Below, one piece after another: positions 19,882-32,638 of a stretch of 64,000 nt of DNA. The position numbers and the translations under genes were made by a program. Each line of letters starts with the position of its first letter. Positions within the stretch are counted from its first letter, which is position 1. The notes under the pieces were generated by a model. It ran no database searches. It was not told where the DNA came from and saw nothing but the letters and a program-made list of their open reading frames with translations. This DNA comes from Anaeramoeba flamelloides (Eukaryota > Metamonada > Anaeramoebidae): assembly GCA_027625915.1 (NCBI GenBank), contig JANTQA010000047.1:12028001-12092000 (forward strand). The letters are read 5' to 3'.

Positions 19882-21500
19882 TTACTTTTCTATTTGAGGA
19901 AATTTTTTTTCAATTGTAAAATCAAAAATTTCTTCCATAAATAAATTCCTTCCATCAATTCTATTTTTGGTCAATTGAAGAAAAACAAAGCCAATATATA
20001 CTAAATCTCCTTATGTTATAATATGACTAGAATTTTTGAATTATTTTTTCTATTTGATCGTTATAAATTTAAATTATTCAGAATACAAAACATATGATTT
20101 GTAGATTTTATTACTGAAATTTTTAATCATAATAGCTATTTTTTCTCTTTCTTTTGCAATCTATCATATTCAGATTTATTTATTTTTTTAAGATAAAGGA
20201 ATATCCATTTAATATATTTAAACAGATAAAAATTGCGAATTTTTCTTTATTTTATTTTCTGTCAAAAAATTTTTCAATTTTACCTTGTTTATTGATCTTT
20301 TAAAAGTTTAGAAATGAGTTTTCAATATACAGATAATTTTTCAAATTGGTTTAATTAAAATTACAAATTTAATTTATTTGGTGTTAAAAAATTAAGAATG
20401 ATAAATAATATGAAAATAATCAAGTTTTAAAAAGTTCATAAAAAATATTTTTAAATATTAGGTGTATACTTTTGGAAAATTTACTTTATACAAAAAAATT
20501 AGTTTCTTTTGAATAAAGTTATTTTCTTAAAAAATCAAGAAATATTCAAATTTTTGGATCTGTGCTTATCAAAAAAATGTTATAAATGGCCTGAAAATAT
20601 CATTTTCTTTTAAATATTTGTCCGATTATTAATCAAAGTTTTGGGTTGCAAATTATTTTTTTTTGAGAAAGATCCAAAATTTTGATAAAATTGTATTAAT
20701 CAAATCAAAAAGATAATAAAACTTGTCTTACTAAAATTTGATTGGGAAGGAATTTCAAAAAGTTTAAAAAAACGGCATTTCAATAACAATATTTTTATTA
20801 CCAATAAAAAGAATTCAAAAAAATTAGATATTGGGTTCCCAACCTTTTGGTGTATACTGTAATTATAATAGATATTATTTATAAAATTTCTGATCATTTT
20901 TTTTAGATTCAAAATATTTTTCAAAATAAAAAACAAAAGATGGGATCGATCAAATATTCCCAAAAAGACCCAAAATTTCAAATACTTGAAAATATTTTAA
21001 CGACTTAAAAACACCCTTTGAAGAACTTTTAAGAAATTTTAGTATTCAGAAATAAATGTTAATGGTTAAATAACAATTTTACTTTCAGACAAAACAATTT
21101 TTTTTTTTGAATTTTTTTTCCTTAATCCCTCTAAAGAATTTTTATTACCGTCTGAATATATTTGGGTATCCTGTTGGTACTTTTTAGGGTAGGTGTATGT
21201 ATCTTTCGGTTCGATATGTGTGATGGTGGGCTAAATAAAACCAATTTTTCTTCTAGTAATTAAAGTTAAATCGGGTTTGGTTTGGATTACCTTGGGGAAG
21301 GTATGTCTATGGGTACGATTAGATATTACTCTGTTATTTTAGGATTACATTTAAGATAACAAATTATGAATAATAATACACAATTAGAAATTGTAATTAC
21401 AAAAAAATTTTCTATTTTTTGTTAATACGATTTAGCAAAGATCAAAAATATTAGAGTCATCTAAGATACCAATTCCTTTCACACAAAATGGGTTGAATAC
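19882..21500 (-). CDS. Unresolved minus-strand multi-exon gene or remnant
   Basis: Phase-compatible exons with good splice sites: 21330-21291 (VISNRTHRHTFPK), 21230-21149 (PTITHIEPKDTYTYPKKYQQ then DTQIYSD; TTTATTTAG acceptor, GTAATA donor) and 20856-20802 (YTKRLGTQYLIFLNSFY). Further down, about 20260-20145, is RNFYLFKYIKWIFLYLKKIN then KSEYDRLQKKEKK. That frame hits TAG, while the next frame continues with IAIMIKNFSNKIYKSYVL, so an indel in an A run is likely. A terminal exon 20000-19882 reads NRIDGRNLFMEEIFDFTIEK and ends in TAA. The spacing of a basic helix, an EK(I)A..I..F segment and an IDGRNLFMEEI strand loosely recalls DUF547, at low certainty. An earlier exon may lie at about 21500-21445 (FNPFCVKGIGILDD). 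Either a gene with a sequencing error or a decaying gene. Confidence 0.4.
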
Positions 21501-21735
21501 TATTCCCCAAAATTTGTCAATTATTCATATTTTGCATTTTTTAGTCAAACAAAAAAAAATTTGTCTTATAAGAAAAATTGTTATTTTACCATTTAAACTG
21601 GGTATATTGGTACTAGAGTTTCTTAGAAGTTGTTCAAAAAGTGTTTTTTAGTCGTTAAAATATTTTCAAGTATTTACGATTTTTCGGGTATTTTTGGGAA
21701 TATTTGATCTCTCCCAAAAATTAAGAAAAGTAATG
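20928..21735. repeat. Foldback with about 125-bp arms around exon-like DNA
   Basis: The left arm (20928-21058; GATCAAATATTCCCAAAAAG, AAATACTTGAAAATATTTTA) is the inverse of the right arm (21605-21735; TAAAATATTTTCAAGTATTT, GGGAATATTTGATC). The 550-bp interior is unusually G/C rich and holds the exon-like segments at 21149-21330, while similar coding segments lie outside the arms. Confidence 0.65.
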
Positions 21736-22001
21736 TTTTTATGATTAAAATATTATCAATTTTTTGTTAAATAATGGTAAGAAGAAAAAAAAAGAAAACT
21801 GGAAAGAAAAAAGAAAAAGAAAAGAAAAAAAATTTAAAAAACAATTTTTTTTTTGATTCATTAAATGATGCCCCAAATTAATGATTTGGTTGATATATAA
21901 AAAAAAAAATTAAATATTAGAAAATAATAATAAATATCAATATAAAAATAAAAATAAAAATAATCTTGGGAATGAGAATTATTCAAATAATGAAAAGATA
22001 T
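21736..22001. other. G beta 3' flank
   Basis: Purine-rich A/G tract near 21780-21835, then AT-rich DNA just past the G beta stop codon; probably its 3' UTR. No gene seen. Confidence 0.45.
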
Positions 22002-25000
22002 TTATGCCCAAATTTTTAATTCTTTGTCCCAGCTTCCTGTAACTAATGCCATACCGTCCTTTGATACGCCTAAGCACGAAACACGGTTGCTGTGCTCTTC
22101 CAAAATTGCGGTGTCCTTTCCTTTTAAAACGTCCCAAACATGAACAGAAAAGTTATCATAGCCTGCAAACATTAATCTACCTGAAATTGAAAATGCAACC
22201 GAAGAAATTCCACAGAGAATATTATCATTTGTATATTGCATTAATTCTCTTCCTGCCCGGATATCAAATAATCTACAAGTTGCATCATCAGAGCCTGTTC
22301 CAAATGCATTACCATCTGGGAAAAATTGAACTGAATTGATGTCTGATTGATGTCCTTCAAATGTTGCTTCACAGGTTCCGGATCTAAGATCCCATAATTT
22401 TGAGGTTGCATCACATGCGCCACTGGCAAAGGTATTTGTGTCACCTGGTTTTAAATCCAAACTAAATAATAAATAAAGATATAAAAAAATGTTAAAAAAT
22501 GAAAATACAATTTTAAATACAATATTTTGAAATTTTTTTGAAAATATTTAAAAATAAGCTATTTTTTTTTTTATCAAATATTAAAAACCTCAAAATGATT
22601 AAAGATATCAAAAAGCAACATATTCAAGTTCCTTAATAAAATAGTTTTGTTTATCTCAGATATATAATATGTGCTAAATCACCATCGCTCAATATAACAG
22701 TGTGATGTTTTTACTTTTTTATTTGGGTTTAATATAGAATGCAAACAGTCACCAAGAAATCATTTTTTTATCATTTTTTTTTGATTAAATTTAAATTTTA
22801 TCAAGCAATTTTGATCATTTTGACTTGTAAAGAAATTTATTTTGAAATTTACTTTTTTAACATCATATAATACTTTTCGATTACTTAATTTAAAAAACAA
22901 GAATATTGTTTGGATAAAAAAGTTTGTTCGCATTTTTAACTCTTAGTTCTTGGTAAAATGTTTTTAGAAAAAGCAACACCATTTTTCAAAAAAGGAAAAA
23001 AAATAAAAACTAGAAAAGAATACAGAATGATTTATAAAAACAAAAATTAAAAGCATTTCACAATTATAAAAATTATTAGCAGATAATCTAATAAGATATT
23101 TTTGAAATGTTTAGCACAATAGATTGTTACAATTATAAAAATAAGTTTATTAAAATTTTGTTTTTATTATAAAGAAATATAAAAGTGTGAAATGACAATT
23201 TCAAAAATCAGTGTAACGCTTTTTGTTAAAAATAATATATTCAATTCGAATTAAAAAAAAATAATTACAATCGTTATCAAAAAGTGAAAATCAAAAGTTT
23301 TTAAAAGTATACACAAGATTATATGAAAACCTAAATAGAACAGTTTTGGGAAGGATTAATTATGTAAAACCTTTAGTTTTAAATTTTTGGAAATGGATTC
23401 ATTATAATTTATTTTGCATTTTTTGTTTAATTTGGGGGGGAATATTGAAATTGAATTTTTCATTTTTTTCGCTCAAAATTTAATAGGTATGTTAATTTCA
23501 ATAAGTTAGTTTTTCGAAACAATAATAACCAGATAATTATTGGTATTTGATTCATCATATAAAAACAAAATTAAAAAAATAATTTAGATTTTTAAATTTT
23601 GTTTGTTTTTTTTTTTTTCAAATTGAAATTTTTAATTTTAATATTTCTGTAATCAACAAAATAACAGAAATGAAAATTTTTTTTTTATTAAAGAATTGAT
23701 TTTTCAGCTATAAATGATTCTTTTTGTTAAATAATTGCGAAAAAAAAAATATACAGAACTAAAAGGTGATCATTTTTAAATTTAATTTTTTTTTCGTATA
23801 TCATTTTTTTTTCAAAGATCCAATGATTTTATCCACGAATTTAAATAAAATCTTATTTGTCTTCCCTGAATAAAAAAATAATTGGCATTAATTTTCGTTT
23901 TAGCAACAAACAAGTATTTTTGGCTAAAAAAAATGTATTTTGTCAAGTATGAAAAAGCCATATTTTATACATATTAAAACTCCTTCTATGGAAAATTAAT
24001 TTAATTTGAAACCTTTATATAAAATCTTCTAGATGATGACAATTTCAAAATTTTTCATTTTGAATACAGTTTGTATCATTAATTTGGAATTAATAAAACA
24101 CCAAAGTAGCTAATTGGCACGTGAGAAATAAAAATCAAAAAAATTCACAAAATTTGAGATTCAATGATTTCTGTCATTTCTGTGATTTGCTTTTTCAAAA
24201 AGTGATGAAAATATTCTTTCTTCTTTTGAACTTTTAGAATGAAAATCTTCAAGATCTTTGCTGTTTTATTGTTTGACTGTTTTAAAATATTATGGCTTGT
24301 CAAGGTAAGTCAGCTTGTTAAAAGATAGACAAAAATTTTTTTGGTTTTTAAAAATTTCTTTTTTGGCTTCCTTTTTGATGTTCCTAAAACATTTTTTTAA
24401 ATACGTAGTTTTTATATCGTAATACTTTTATAAATTTAATGTTTCTGGATTCAAGTTTATTTATGAATGGGATTTTGTTAAATTTTCTCTTTAAAGATGA
24501 ATTAAAATTTCTAATACAATTTCTCTTGGATTTTCAACAAGAATAGTCAGATAATTTAAGAAGAGATTCAAAAAATGATTCTAGATATTTTACATTTTGA
24601 TATTTTTTTTGTTTGAAAGACATGAAAATTTACTTTGAGTTTTATCATCGTTTTTTTAACTAATACCCCTTTTGTAAATTAATCAACAATTTTTTATCTT
24701 TAATTTTTCTCCATAACACCAAAGGTAGAATATATTGAAAGAATTTGTTAATGAGATTCACTTTAAACTTTACTAATTTGAAAAAAAATAAGTTTCTCAA
24801 ATGGAAAAATAACAGATTTTAAATTGATCCTTCACAAAACAAAATCAAGAGTAGATCAATTCTATTTGCCTTAGGATGATTTTCTGAATTCTTTTGGACA
24901 GTGATAAGGCTTTTCTTTTCATATCAATAACTAAATAGGACCAAATATTTTTAATTTTCAAAAGATGTACACAAAAAAAATTGTAATGTATTCTTAGCTA

Positions 25001-28000
25001 ATTATTTCTTTTGATAAAATGAAAATAAAATAAAAATATATTAGTTGCGGGATAGATGCCATTATAGAGTTGGTTTTTTTTTTTTAATGTCAAATAGTAA
25101 ACAATAGGCTTATTAATATTTTAGTATAAGTTAATGAAAGTTTTGTTTATATAATGAGTTTTTTTTTTGAGAAATAAATAAAATCATAGATGTTAAGGAA
25201 ATCTTTAAAAAAGCTTGTTTGTTAAGGTTTGTCTTATCTCTGTTTAGAATTCAAATAAAAATATAGTTTTGATAATTCATTCTTGTATTTGATAGTTTTT
25301 TTTTTAATTTATCATTTATTTATAAAAAAATATTTGATTATTTCAAGCAAAAAAACTTGATAATAAAATATGTTCAGAAAATTGACTTATTATTCGATAT
25401 TTTGTTTAGAAAATTAGAGTTAAATAATCAAATTTTTTGTTTTTTCGGAATTTTAATCTTAAAAATATTTTTGGTTAATAACATTTTGGAATTATCTAAA
25501 AATTCCAGCTTTTTTATTAAATTTGTTTAAGTTTTTGGAAATTTTTTAAAAAAAAGCATTGTAAAAAAAAAAAGAAGAAAAAGGTAAATTTGAAATTTAT
25601 ATACCTCATAACATCTCCATTATGGTCTGCAAATTCTGTTATTTTGGATCCTGACTCAATATCCCAAAGGATACAACTCATATCACCCGAAGAAGTAACG
25701 ATTTGTTGATCATTTAAAAATCTACAAGTGGAAACATATCCAGTATGCGAACTTAATTCACGATAAATACTATTAAAATAAATGATTTTATATAATAAAA
25801 GGAGAATTAATAATAAATATTAGTTTAAAGTTGAATAAATATTTAATCAAGAAATATGAAAACAAGATTTTTTTTTTTTGTTTATTTTTGTTTGTTATTT
25901 TTTTTTTGTTATTAATGTTACAACCGTTAAAACTTTCTACAAGAGATAAAAATTTGTTTTTTTGAGATGATAAAAATTTTCAATTACTTAATGATCAGAA
26001 TTTTCGTGAAAAATTCAACTTTGAGGTACTAATTTTGATAAAAAATAAATGACCATTTTGAATTAACTTTTTGTTTCTAATACAAACTAAAATAAAAATA
26101 AACCTGAAATGATGAAAAATAACAGAAATTCAAATAATTTTTTTGATTAAAATTAATAAATAATTACACAATCTTTAAAGTAGTTTATTAGAAATTTGAA
26201 AAATATTAATTAAATTTAAAATATACTTTTTAAAGATGATAAAATAATACTCTTTTAATTATGAAAATGAAATTTTTTATTATTATAAACTATTTTTCAA
26301 GAATATTAACTTACTTTATAATGTTAATTGGAAATGGTTTTGTGTGGTTTTATCCCATTTTCTGATCAAAAAAATTTTCAATTTTTGGATCAGGATCATT
26401 TTTTCTATTTTGCAAATTTTAATTTTGATTTTTCAAATTTTTTCTTCAAATTTTTGTTTTGCTTTTTCTATGTTTTTGAAAAATTTGATCCTTTTTTTCT
26501 TTTTTTTTTTTTTTGTAAAAGATCGAAGTGGAAAAAAAAAAGAGATCTTCTAAAAGACCAATAATAATTACTAAGAAAATTAAAAATCTGGAATGTATTT
26601 TAAAATTCAGATATAATTATTAGCAAAAAAATCTTCATGTTAACCTTTTTTTCAGTGAAAGTTCAGTAATAAAAAATCAGTAAGGCTCATTTCAAAAATT
26701 GTGATGAACTTTTTTTTAGGTTTTTGGTTTTATTTTTTTATAATTTTTAAAATATCAGGTTTTTATATGTTTAGAATGATTTAAAAGTGAATTACTAAAA
26801 AAATTTAATAATTAGTTGTTCTTGAATATAAGAGAATTTATATTTTTTTTTTTCAATTTATTATTTCAGGTAAGTCACATTTTTAAAATGGAGTTTACTT
26901 GAAAAAAATATCAAAGAAAACAATGGATTTGTTAAACTAAATTATACAATATCTTGAAAAATAATTTTGTTCTAATATCTCTTATTAACTAATAAGGTTT
27001 ATTTTAAATATTGTATTTAAAAAGTAAAAAAATGAACTTTTTTATTTCTAAATTTTTCATTTGGTGATAGGTGTTAAAGCCAACTAAAATTCAATTTGTT
27101 TGGTATATTGTATTAAATAAATAAAAGATATTAAATTTTATGATCTCGAAATTATCTGATATTTTTAATGAATGGAAATTGGTGTTCATTATTTTCTTTT
27201 TAATTGAAAAAATCGTTTTCATAACTTGTTTAATCTCAACAAATTTTTAAATATAATTGAAAAACATATAACTGCGTTTGTTTGTTTAAAAAATCATTTG
27301 TAACCTTTTCATATTTCCAGTTTTGTATTGAAATTGGTCGTACATTGTTTTCACCAAAAAAAGTGCTATTTTTTTTTTCATTTTTTGGAAATATTTCAAT
27401 GAAAAATATTTTGAAATAAATGCCTTAGTCATTGATTTAATTATTGTTAATATTTAACTTAATTTGATATTTTCAATTAACGAATAGCACTACTAACAAA
27501 GAGGATTTTTTTATGAAATGTAAAAAAAAAAAAAAATGCCACACTTTTTTGGAAATATCTTACTTTTTAATTCCATCGAATAATTTATATTTTGCTATTA
27601 ATTACTGATTGATATTCAATAATTTTACCATGATTAAATATTACTCTTTATCACAAGATTATTATTTGTGGGAATTTACAAAAAAAAACAAAAATAAAAG
27701 ACAAATTTTCAGAAAAAAACTTTATTTTTTCCAAAACAATTTATTTGTTCTATGAATAAAAGATCCTAAAAATCTTAACTAACTGTTAAAGATTATTCAT
27801 ATTTAATGATCAAAATATACTCTTTTTATGTGTTAAAACATATTTATTGACTTAACAGAATGATGAGTAAAGAGTTATCTGGTCAAAATTTAAAATTTAG
27901 GTTTTTTTTCGAAAATTTGGCATTTTGGGTAAAACTGATTTTTGTGATATCTAAACTCAAAATTTACCTTGAAAAGGTTCGAAAACCAAAATTTACCTGC

Positions 28001-30453
28001 TACTAGTTGTATCCAAATTATTTTTAATCAAGTATTGCCAAGTTAAAGGAAAGTGTACAAATAGACTTGAAAATAATTAGAAAAGAACTAGCCACGATAT
28101 CAAATAAAAACAGATTTTAAATTTGACTTGTTTTGTTGGAAAATTTCGAAAATTTTTTGCATCTATCAATGATTTTTCTATTTTTTTCATCCAAATAAAC
28201 TTAAAAATCCTAAAAATTACAATACCTTGACTTTTATTTTGTTGATGTTCTTTTAAATCAGTTTTATTGGCTTAGGTATTGGGTTGCAATTCCTACAGAG
28301 TATTAAATATGAATAGTCCATAAAATCAAAAATTCTGATCGTGTCAAAAAACTGGATGTTAATTGTTTTTGATCAATTGAAAATATAAATAAAAATTCGA
28401 AAATATATACCCATTTTAGCGATAAATGTATAAACTATTGAGCAATCATTAACCACTCTAAACGGGTTATTGTATAAATGTGATAAATCTATCAATTTAA
28501 ACCCTTTTAGTAAATGTAGAAATGGAAAAATAATTACAAATTTGTAAAATTAATAGAGACACTCACTCAAAATTAAAACATAATTTTGTTATTAAAAAAT
28601 GAAAATGGAAATCATTTTTATCAATTTAAAATATTTAAATGTGATTTAAAGTTGAGAAAGGTGTTGGATTATTTTGAAATTACTATAATTTAAGCAAATT
28701 TATTTTATATAAAAAATTCCACGAAGGTGCCGTATTTAAATCTAAAATATTGATAAAATTAATAAAGTAAAGATCTAAAAAAATAATAATCTTATTTCAT
28801 AAAATGCAAGATCGACATAAAAAATTTCTCATAGTGGATATTTTTTATTAAATTTATAATTAATTTTATGGAATCTTTCAATATCAAAAAATTAATCAAA
28901 GAAAAGATCTAAATAAAATAAAACTCTTATTTTATGAATGTAAAAATAAAACAATTATCATAAAAGTTGTTTTCAATTAAATTTAACATTTATCAAACGA
29001 ATAGTTGGAATAAATTGGATTTTCATTTTTAGTAGCTGTCATTTTCTCTGTTAATTTTGAAGATTTGGTGTATTTTTTTATTTCTACATTTACTGAAAGG
29101 GTTAAAATTGGCAGATTTAGAATATTTATACAATAACCCGTTTAGAATGGTTAATGATTGCTCAATAGTTTATACATTTATCTCTAAAATGGGGATATAT
29201 TTTCGAATTTTTACTAATATTTTCAATTGATCAAAAACAATTAACGTCCAGTTTTTTGACATCCATCTGGATTTTTGATTTTAAAATTAACTTTAATATT
29301 TAGCTTTTTTATTGTATATTTAGAATTCACTTGGAGTTCGCGTCCTTAAATTTTGTTTTCATTTTATGTTTTGAATTCTATCCTAATTCTAATAATCAGC
29401 GTAATTTTTGGATTTGGTTTTTGTTTTAAAAAGAAGGAAAAAAAGATGTTATACAAAATTTGAAAAGAGAACTTTTGATACTGTTTTACAATTAAAACCG
29501 ATTTGACAATTTTTTTTTTGTTCGTCTATTTTTTTTTGTTTGTATATTTTTTGTTTGTCTATTTTTTTTTGTTTGTCTAATTTTTTTTTGTTTGTCAATT
29601 TTTTTTGTTTGTCTATTTTTTTTGTTTGTCAATTTTTTTATGGCATTGTTAATTAAAAAAAAAAAAGTGTAACCAAAAATTTTCTAAGAAAGCCTGAAAA
29701 TAGGTCTATTGATGTTTGACAATTGTCTTATAAGGTACCTTTTTTGAAAACTTATATGTCACACTTTTTTAAAGTGGCCTAAACAAAGAAATTTTTTGAT
29801 TAACAAAAAAAGAACACCTGAAAACAAAATACATACTTGACTTTTCCTTCTTCTTCTTGACTTAAATCGTAAATTGTACAAAGGTTATCTAAACCACCAC
29901 AAGCAACCAAGTTCATTGATGGAGAAAAGGCGCAGTCCATAACCCAGTTTGATCTTAATCTAATGGCATGTATCTAAAAAGTCAGTAGTGGGATTTGAGA
30001 GTACCAGAAAAAGAAATGTTTTATTGTTTTATTTTTCCAAATAATTGTAGGTTAATAAATCGCAATTTTGTTTGTAATAAGAAAGAGTGTTTGCAAAATA
30101 GGTGCTTTCAAAAAAAAAAAAAAAAAAAAAAAAAAAGGTTTTTAAAAAATGACAAACCTTGCACTGTGCTTGTGCATCCCAAACGATAACCTTACCGTCT
30201 TGAGATGCGGAAACAATATGGTTTGAGTCGTCTGCCCAATGCACCCCATAAACCTTTCCTAAATGACCTGTTAAATGTACCCTGACCACAAGCTCGGATG
30301 TCTCTAAAGGTGGGATATCTGAAGCAAGAGTTTGTACTGAAAGAATTAAAGAATTAAAGGGGAGATTTTCAGAGTGGAAAATATTCGTTAGTTTGAGTTT
30401 TTTGGTTTTTTAATGCCTTAGATTCACCTTTCTTTTTGTTTTGTTTTCTTTTG

Positions 30454-30484
<31 letters not shown>

Positions 30485-30625
30485 TCCAAAAAGAAAAAGA
30501 ATTATGAAAAAGAAAAATTTAGTCTTACATGAAGATTCGGAAAGATTGCTCTTTTTGAGATTGATCTCGTTTTTAAGTTGTTTAATTTCTTCCTTAACTT
30601 CTGAAATTCGATCTTCAATACTCAT
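22002..30625 (-). CDS. Heterotrimeric G-protein beta subunit (WD40), five exons
   Basis: Exons in transcript order: 30625-30529, 30336-30158, 29973-29837, 25769-25605, 22461-22002; all GT..AG, phases 1,0,2,2. The 345-residue product compares with about 340 for animal G beta. Residues 1-35 form the N-terminal coiled coil ([20 protein letters not shown]) that pairs with G gamma. Seven WD40 blades follow: [77 protein letters not shown]; then [60 protein letters not shown] and [20 protein letters not shown], ending KIWA and TAA. It acts at the plasma membrane, presenting G alpha and signalling to effectors. Introns are 192, 184, 4067 and 3143 bp; the long ones carry repeats. No key residue is missing. 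Confidence 0.96.
22462..25604. other. G beta intron 4 (3143 bp)
   Basis: Non-coding on both strands as far as I can see: no splice-bounded open stretch, no tRNA, no family A-F repeat recognised. The donor on the minus strand is GTATAT and the acceptor TATTTAG. Confidence 0.6.
26313..26895 (+). repeat. Dispersed repeat family D, copy 2 (in G beta intron 3)
   Basis: Collinear with 1-590: TTTTGGATCAGGATCATTTT, a T/C tract, TTTCAGTGAAAGTTCAGTAA, ATATCAGGTTTTTATATGTT and the end TTATTATTTCAGGTAAGT. It is oriented opposite to the host transcript. Confidence 0.85.
26896..28339. other. G beta intron 3 interior
   Basis: Positions 26930-27020 resemble part of family H (CTAATATCTCTTATTAACTA). The remainder is AT-rich with no supported coding or RNA gene. 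Confidence 0.5.
28340..29275. mobile_element. Foldback element with about 190-bp arms, in G beta intron 3
   Basis: The left arm (28340-28530; AAAACTGGATGTTAATTGTT, TATTGAGCAATCATTAACCA, AACGGGTTATTGTATAAAT) is the inverse of the right arm (29080-29275; ATTTATACAATAACCCGTTT, TGGTTAATGATTGCTCAATA). The 550-bp spacer has no protein. This is the architecture of a non-autonomous foldback/MITE-type DNA element. Arm similarity is about 90 percent by eye. Confidence 0.75.
29390..29515 (-). repeat. Family E fragment
   Basis: The inverse of part of 59564-60012, including TTTTTGGATTTGGTTTTTGT and the terminal AAAACCGATTTGACAATTTT. Confidence 0.5.
29513..29640. repeat. TTTTTTTTGTTTGTCTA minisatellite
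   Basis: About seven tandem copies of a roughly 15-18 bp unit (T tract plus GTTTGTCTA or GTTTGTCAA) in G beta intron 3. Variation is mainly in T-run length, as expected from slippage. Confidence 0.8.
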
Positions 30626-31633
30626 ACAAACAAAAAGTTTATGAAATAAAAAATTAATAAAATGAGAATAACTTATATTTTTATTCCGAATTTCCTTTAT
30701 TGAGATATTAATCTCCAAGTAGGCAATTACTTTTTCGAGCAGTTAAAGTCACTTTTTTTAAAATTGGTTGGACAAGAATAATCTGAATTGAGATTTGAGT
30801 AATCTCATCAGAGAAAATTATTATTTTTTTATTCATTAAAAAATTATTATGGTTTAAAATGAAAAAATCAGTCTTTGTTTTGCAACTCTTCTCTTTTTGT
30901 TTGTCAAACCTTTTAACTTTTTATGTAAAAATTCCAAGTAACGAGTTTTTGGATTAAGTCAAACAGTTATACCAATGGTTTTTATTATTTATTGTTCTCT
31001 ATTTTTGACAATTTGAATTCCTTTTAAATATATTGGTTGTAAATATTTGATTATTGAATATGTGAGTAGAAATATTTTTTCTTTTTCTTATTTGTCAACT
31101 TTTTTATGATTTACAAATTCAGAAAAATTTGATCTTAGTTCTTGGTTGTTGATCTTTACCTTTTCTTAAACAGTCTGAAATGTTTTTTAGTTTCTAAAAT
31201 ATTATTTTTTCAAGAATTCGTTTTTGAGAGGTTAGGCAAATAATAATTTTTAAAGTATTAATTTCTGAAATTCTTCAAGGTAATGATTCAAAATTTTGTT
31301 TTGTTTTCTTTTTATGCTTCCAGAAAAAAATATTTTCTGTTATTTTTGAAAATTAAGATCTTTGTTTTTTTTTTGTGAGTGGATTAAAAGGAAGAACAAA
31401 AAAATTCCATTTTATGGTTTTCCCTTTTGTTTCTCAACCATTTTACCATATTTCATAAAAAGTTTTTTTTTTAAATTGCAAGATCGCTTTGTTTTTGTTT
31501 AATCTTTGTAAAAAAAAGTAAAAAAAAAATTTTTTTGTTTCCATTTTAGCCTTTCACAACTTGGTTGTGGCTAAGTTAAGGTTACATTGATATACTAATT
31601 TCTAAATTACAATTAAGTGCATAAAAAAAGAAT
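30626..31633. promoter_or_regulatory. G beta upstream region
   Basis: Contains the G beta 5' UTR and promoter by position. No gene, repeat family or distinctive motif recognised apart from T/A runs. Confidence 0.35.
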
Positions 31634-31641
31634 AAAAAAAG
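31634..31641 (-). terminator. Pol III terminator of tRNA-Pro
   Basis: A run of seven T on the transcribed strand directly after the tRNA 3' end, the standard RNA polymerase III stop. Confidence 0.75.
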
Positions 31642-31712
31642 GGGCCTAACCGAGAATCGAACACGGGTCAATAGTTCCCTAAACTACCATTCTTCCACTA
31701 AACTATTAGGCC
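31642..31712 (-). tRNA. tRNA-Pro (anticodon AGG)
   Basis: A 71-nt cloverleaf: acceptor GGCCTAA pairs with TTAGGCC with discriminator C, typical of eukaryotic tRNA-Pro. D stem GTTT pairs with GAAT around AGTGGAA. Anticodon stem GTAGT/ACTAT holds the loop TTAGGGA with AGG at 34-36. The variable region is 4 nt. The T arm is CCGTG TTCGATT CTCGG, with one T-T mismatch. No intron. AGG is read as inosine-GG and decodes CCU/CCC. Confidence 0.9.
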
Positions 31713-32154
31713 TTACATAAAGTCGTATAAATTATTGTATTTAAAAAAAATCTACGTATTCTTGAAAATTTTTGCAAACCCTTTTAAAACTCACAATATT
31801 CAAAAAAAACACGGTCAATATGTTGAAAGAAAGGCAAAAATACAATAAATAGTTCAATTTAGAAATCTAAATATAACATCCTTTATTATACCATCCCTCA
31901 ATTAATACTTCCAATAATGTAATTTCAACAAAATCACATTTTAAATATTTTCTAAATTATAAATACAAGTTTTCCAATAATAACATTAAAAGTTAACAAA
32001 CTAGTAATTGATGTTCACCCTTTAGTTTATCTTACTACACTTTTTCAATTAATGAAAAGAAAGTACAGTGTGATCAAAAAACCGATATAGATAAATCAAA
32101 CCATAACATTCATCAAAATTTTCCCAAAAGAAAAAAATTTGCTAATTTTTCACT
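31713..32154. other. Intergenic, nothing recognised
   Basis: AT-rich sequence upstream of tRNA-Pro; no coding stretch or family repeat identified. Confidence 0.45.
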
Positions 32155-32410
32155 TTTAAATAACTTCAATAGAATAAACACTATTGACTAATAAAAAATA
32201 TTTGATAAAATAATATTTTTAAGGGTATATACAATAAAAGTTGAAAAATCTAATTTTCCAGTTTCTATTAATTTTTTTTACAATTTAATAGTAAAAAATT
32301 AGAAATTTTTTTTACTTCTAGGCAAGAATTCATGTTTTAATTATTATATTTATTAGCATTTTAAACCCGATGAATATATTTCAATTAGGGAATCTATTAT
32401 TTATACTTTT
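32155..32410 (+). repeat. Family H dispersed repeat
   Basis: Collinear with 14034-14290 (ATAACTTCAATAGAATAAAC, AATTTTCCAGTTTCTATTAA, AATAGTAAAAAATTAGAAAT). As at the other full copies, a family A array follows directly. Confidence 0.6.
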
Positions 32411-32638
32411 TTAAAATTATTTGTACTTATAAATTGGAAAAAAATATTTTTTTTTTGATCTTTATGTTCGGTTTATTGTACTTTTTGAAAGTAATTTGTT
32501 AATATTTTAGAATTTTTTCGTTTTATTCCAAAAAAGTAAACAACAGCCCTTGTTTTTTTCCAGAATTCAACGGAATTGAGGTAAATCAAAGATTTTACTA
32601 AATTCTTTTGAATTCTGGATAAAATAGGACCCCAGTTA

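Noticed and set aside
22046-22339. 97-residue + strand frame
   Set aside because: Antisense shadow of G beta exon 5.
29513-29640. Possible CRISPR-like array
   Set aside because: Units are contiguous with no unique spacers, in a eukaryotic intron; a minisatellite.
30029-30289. Continuous 86-residue frame through the first G beta intron boundary
   Set aside because: It reads past the donor GTTTGT into a T tract; the WD40 repeat requires splicing to 29973.
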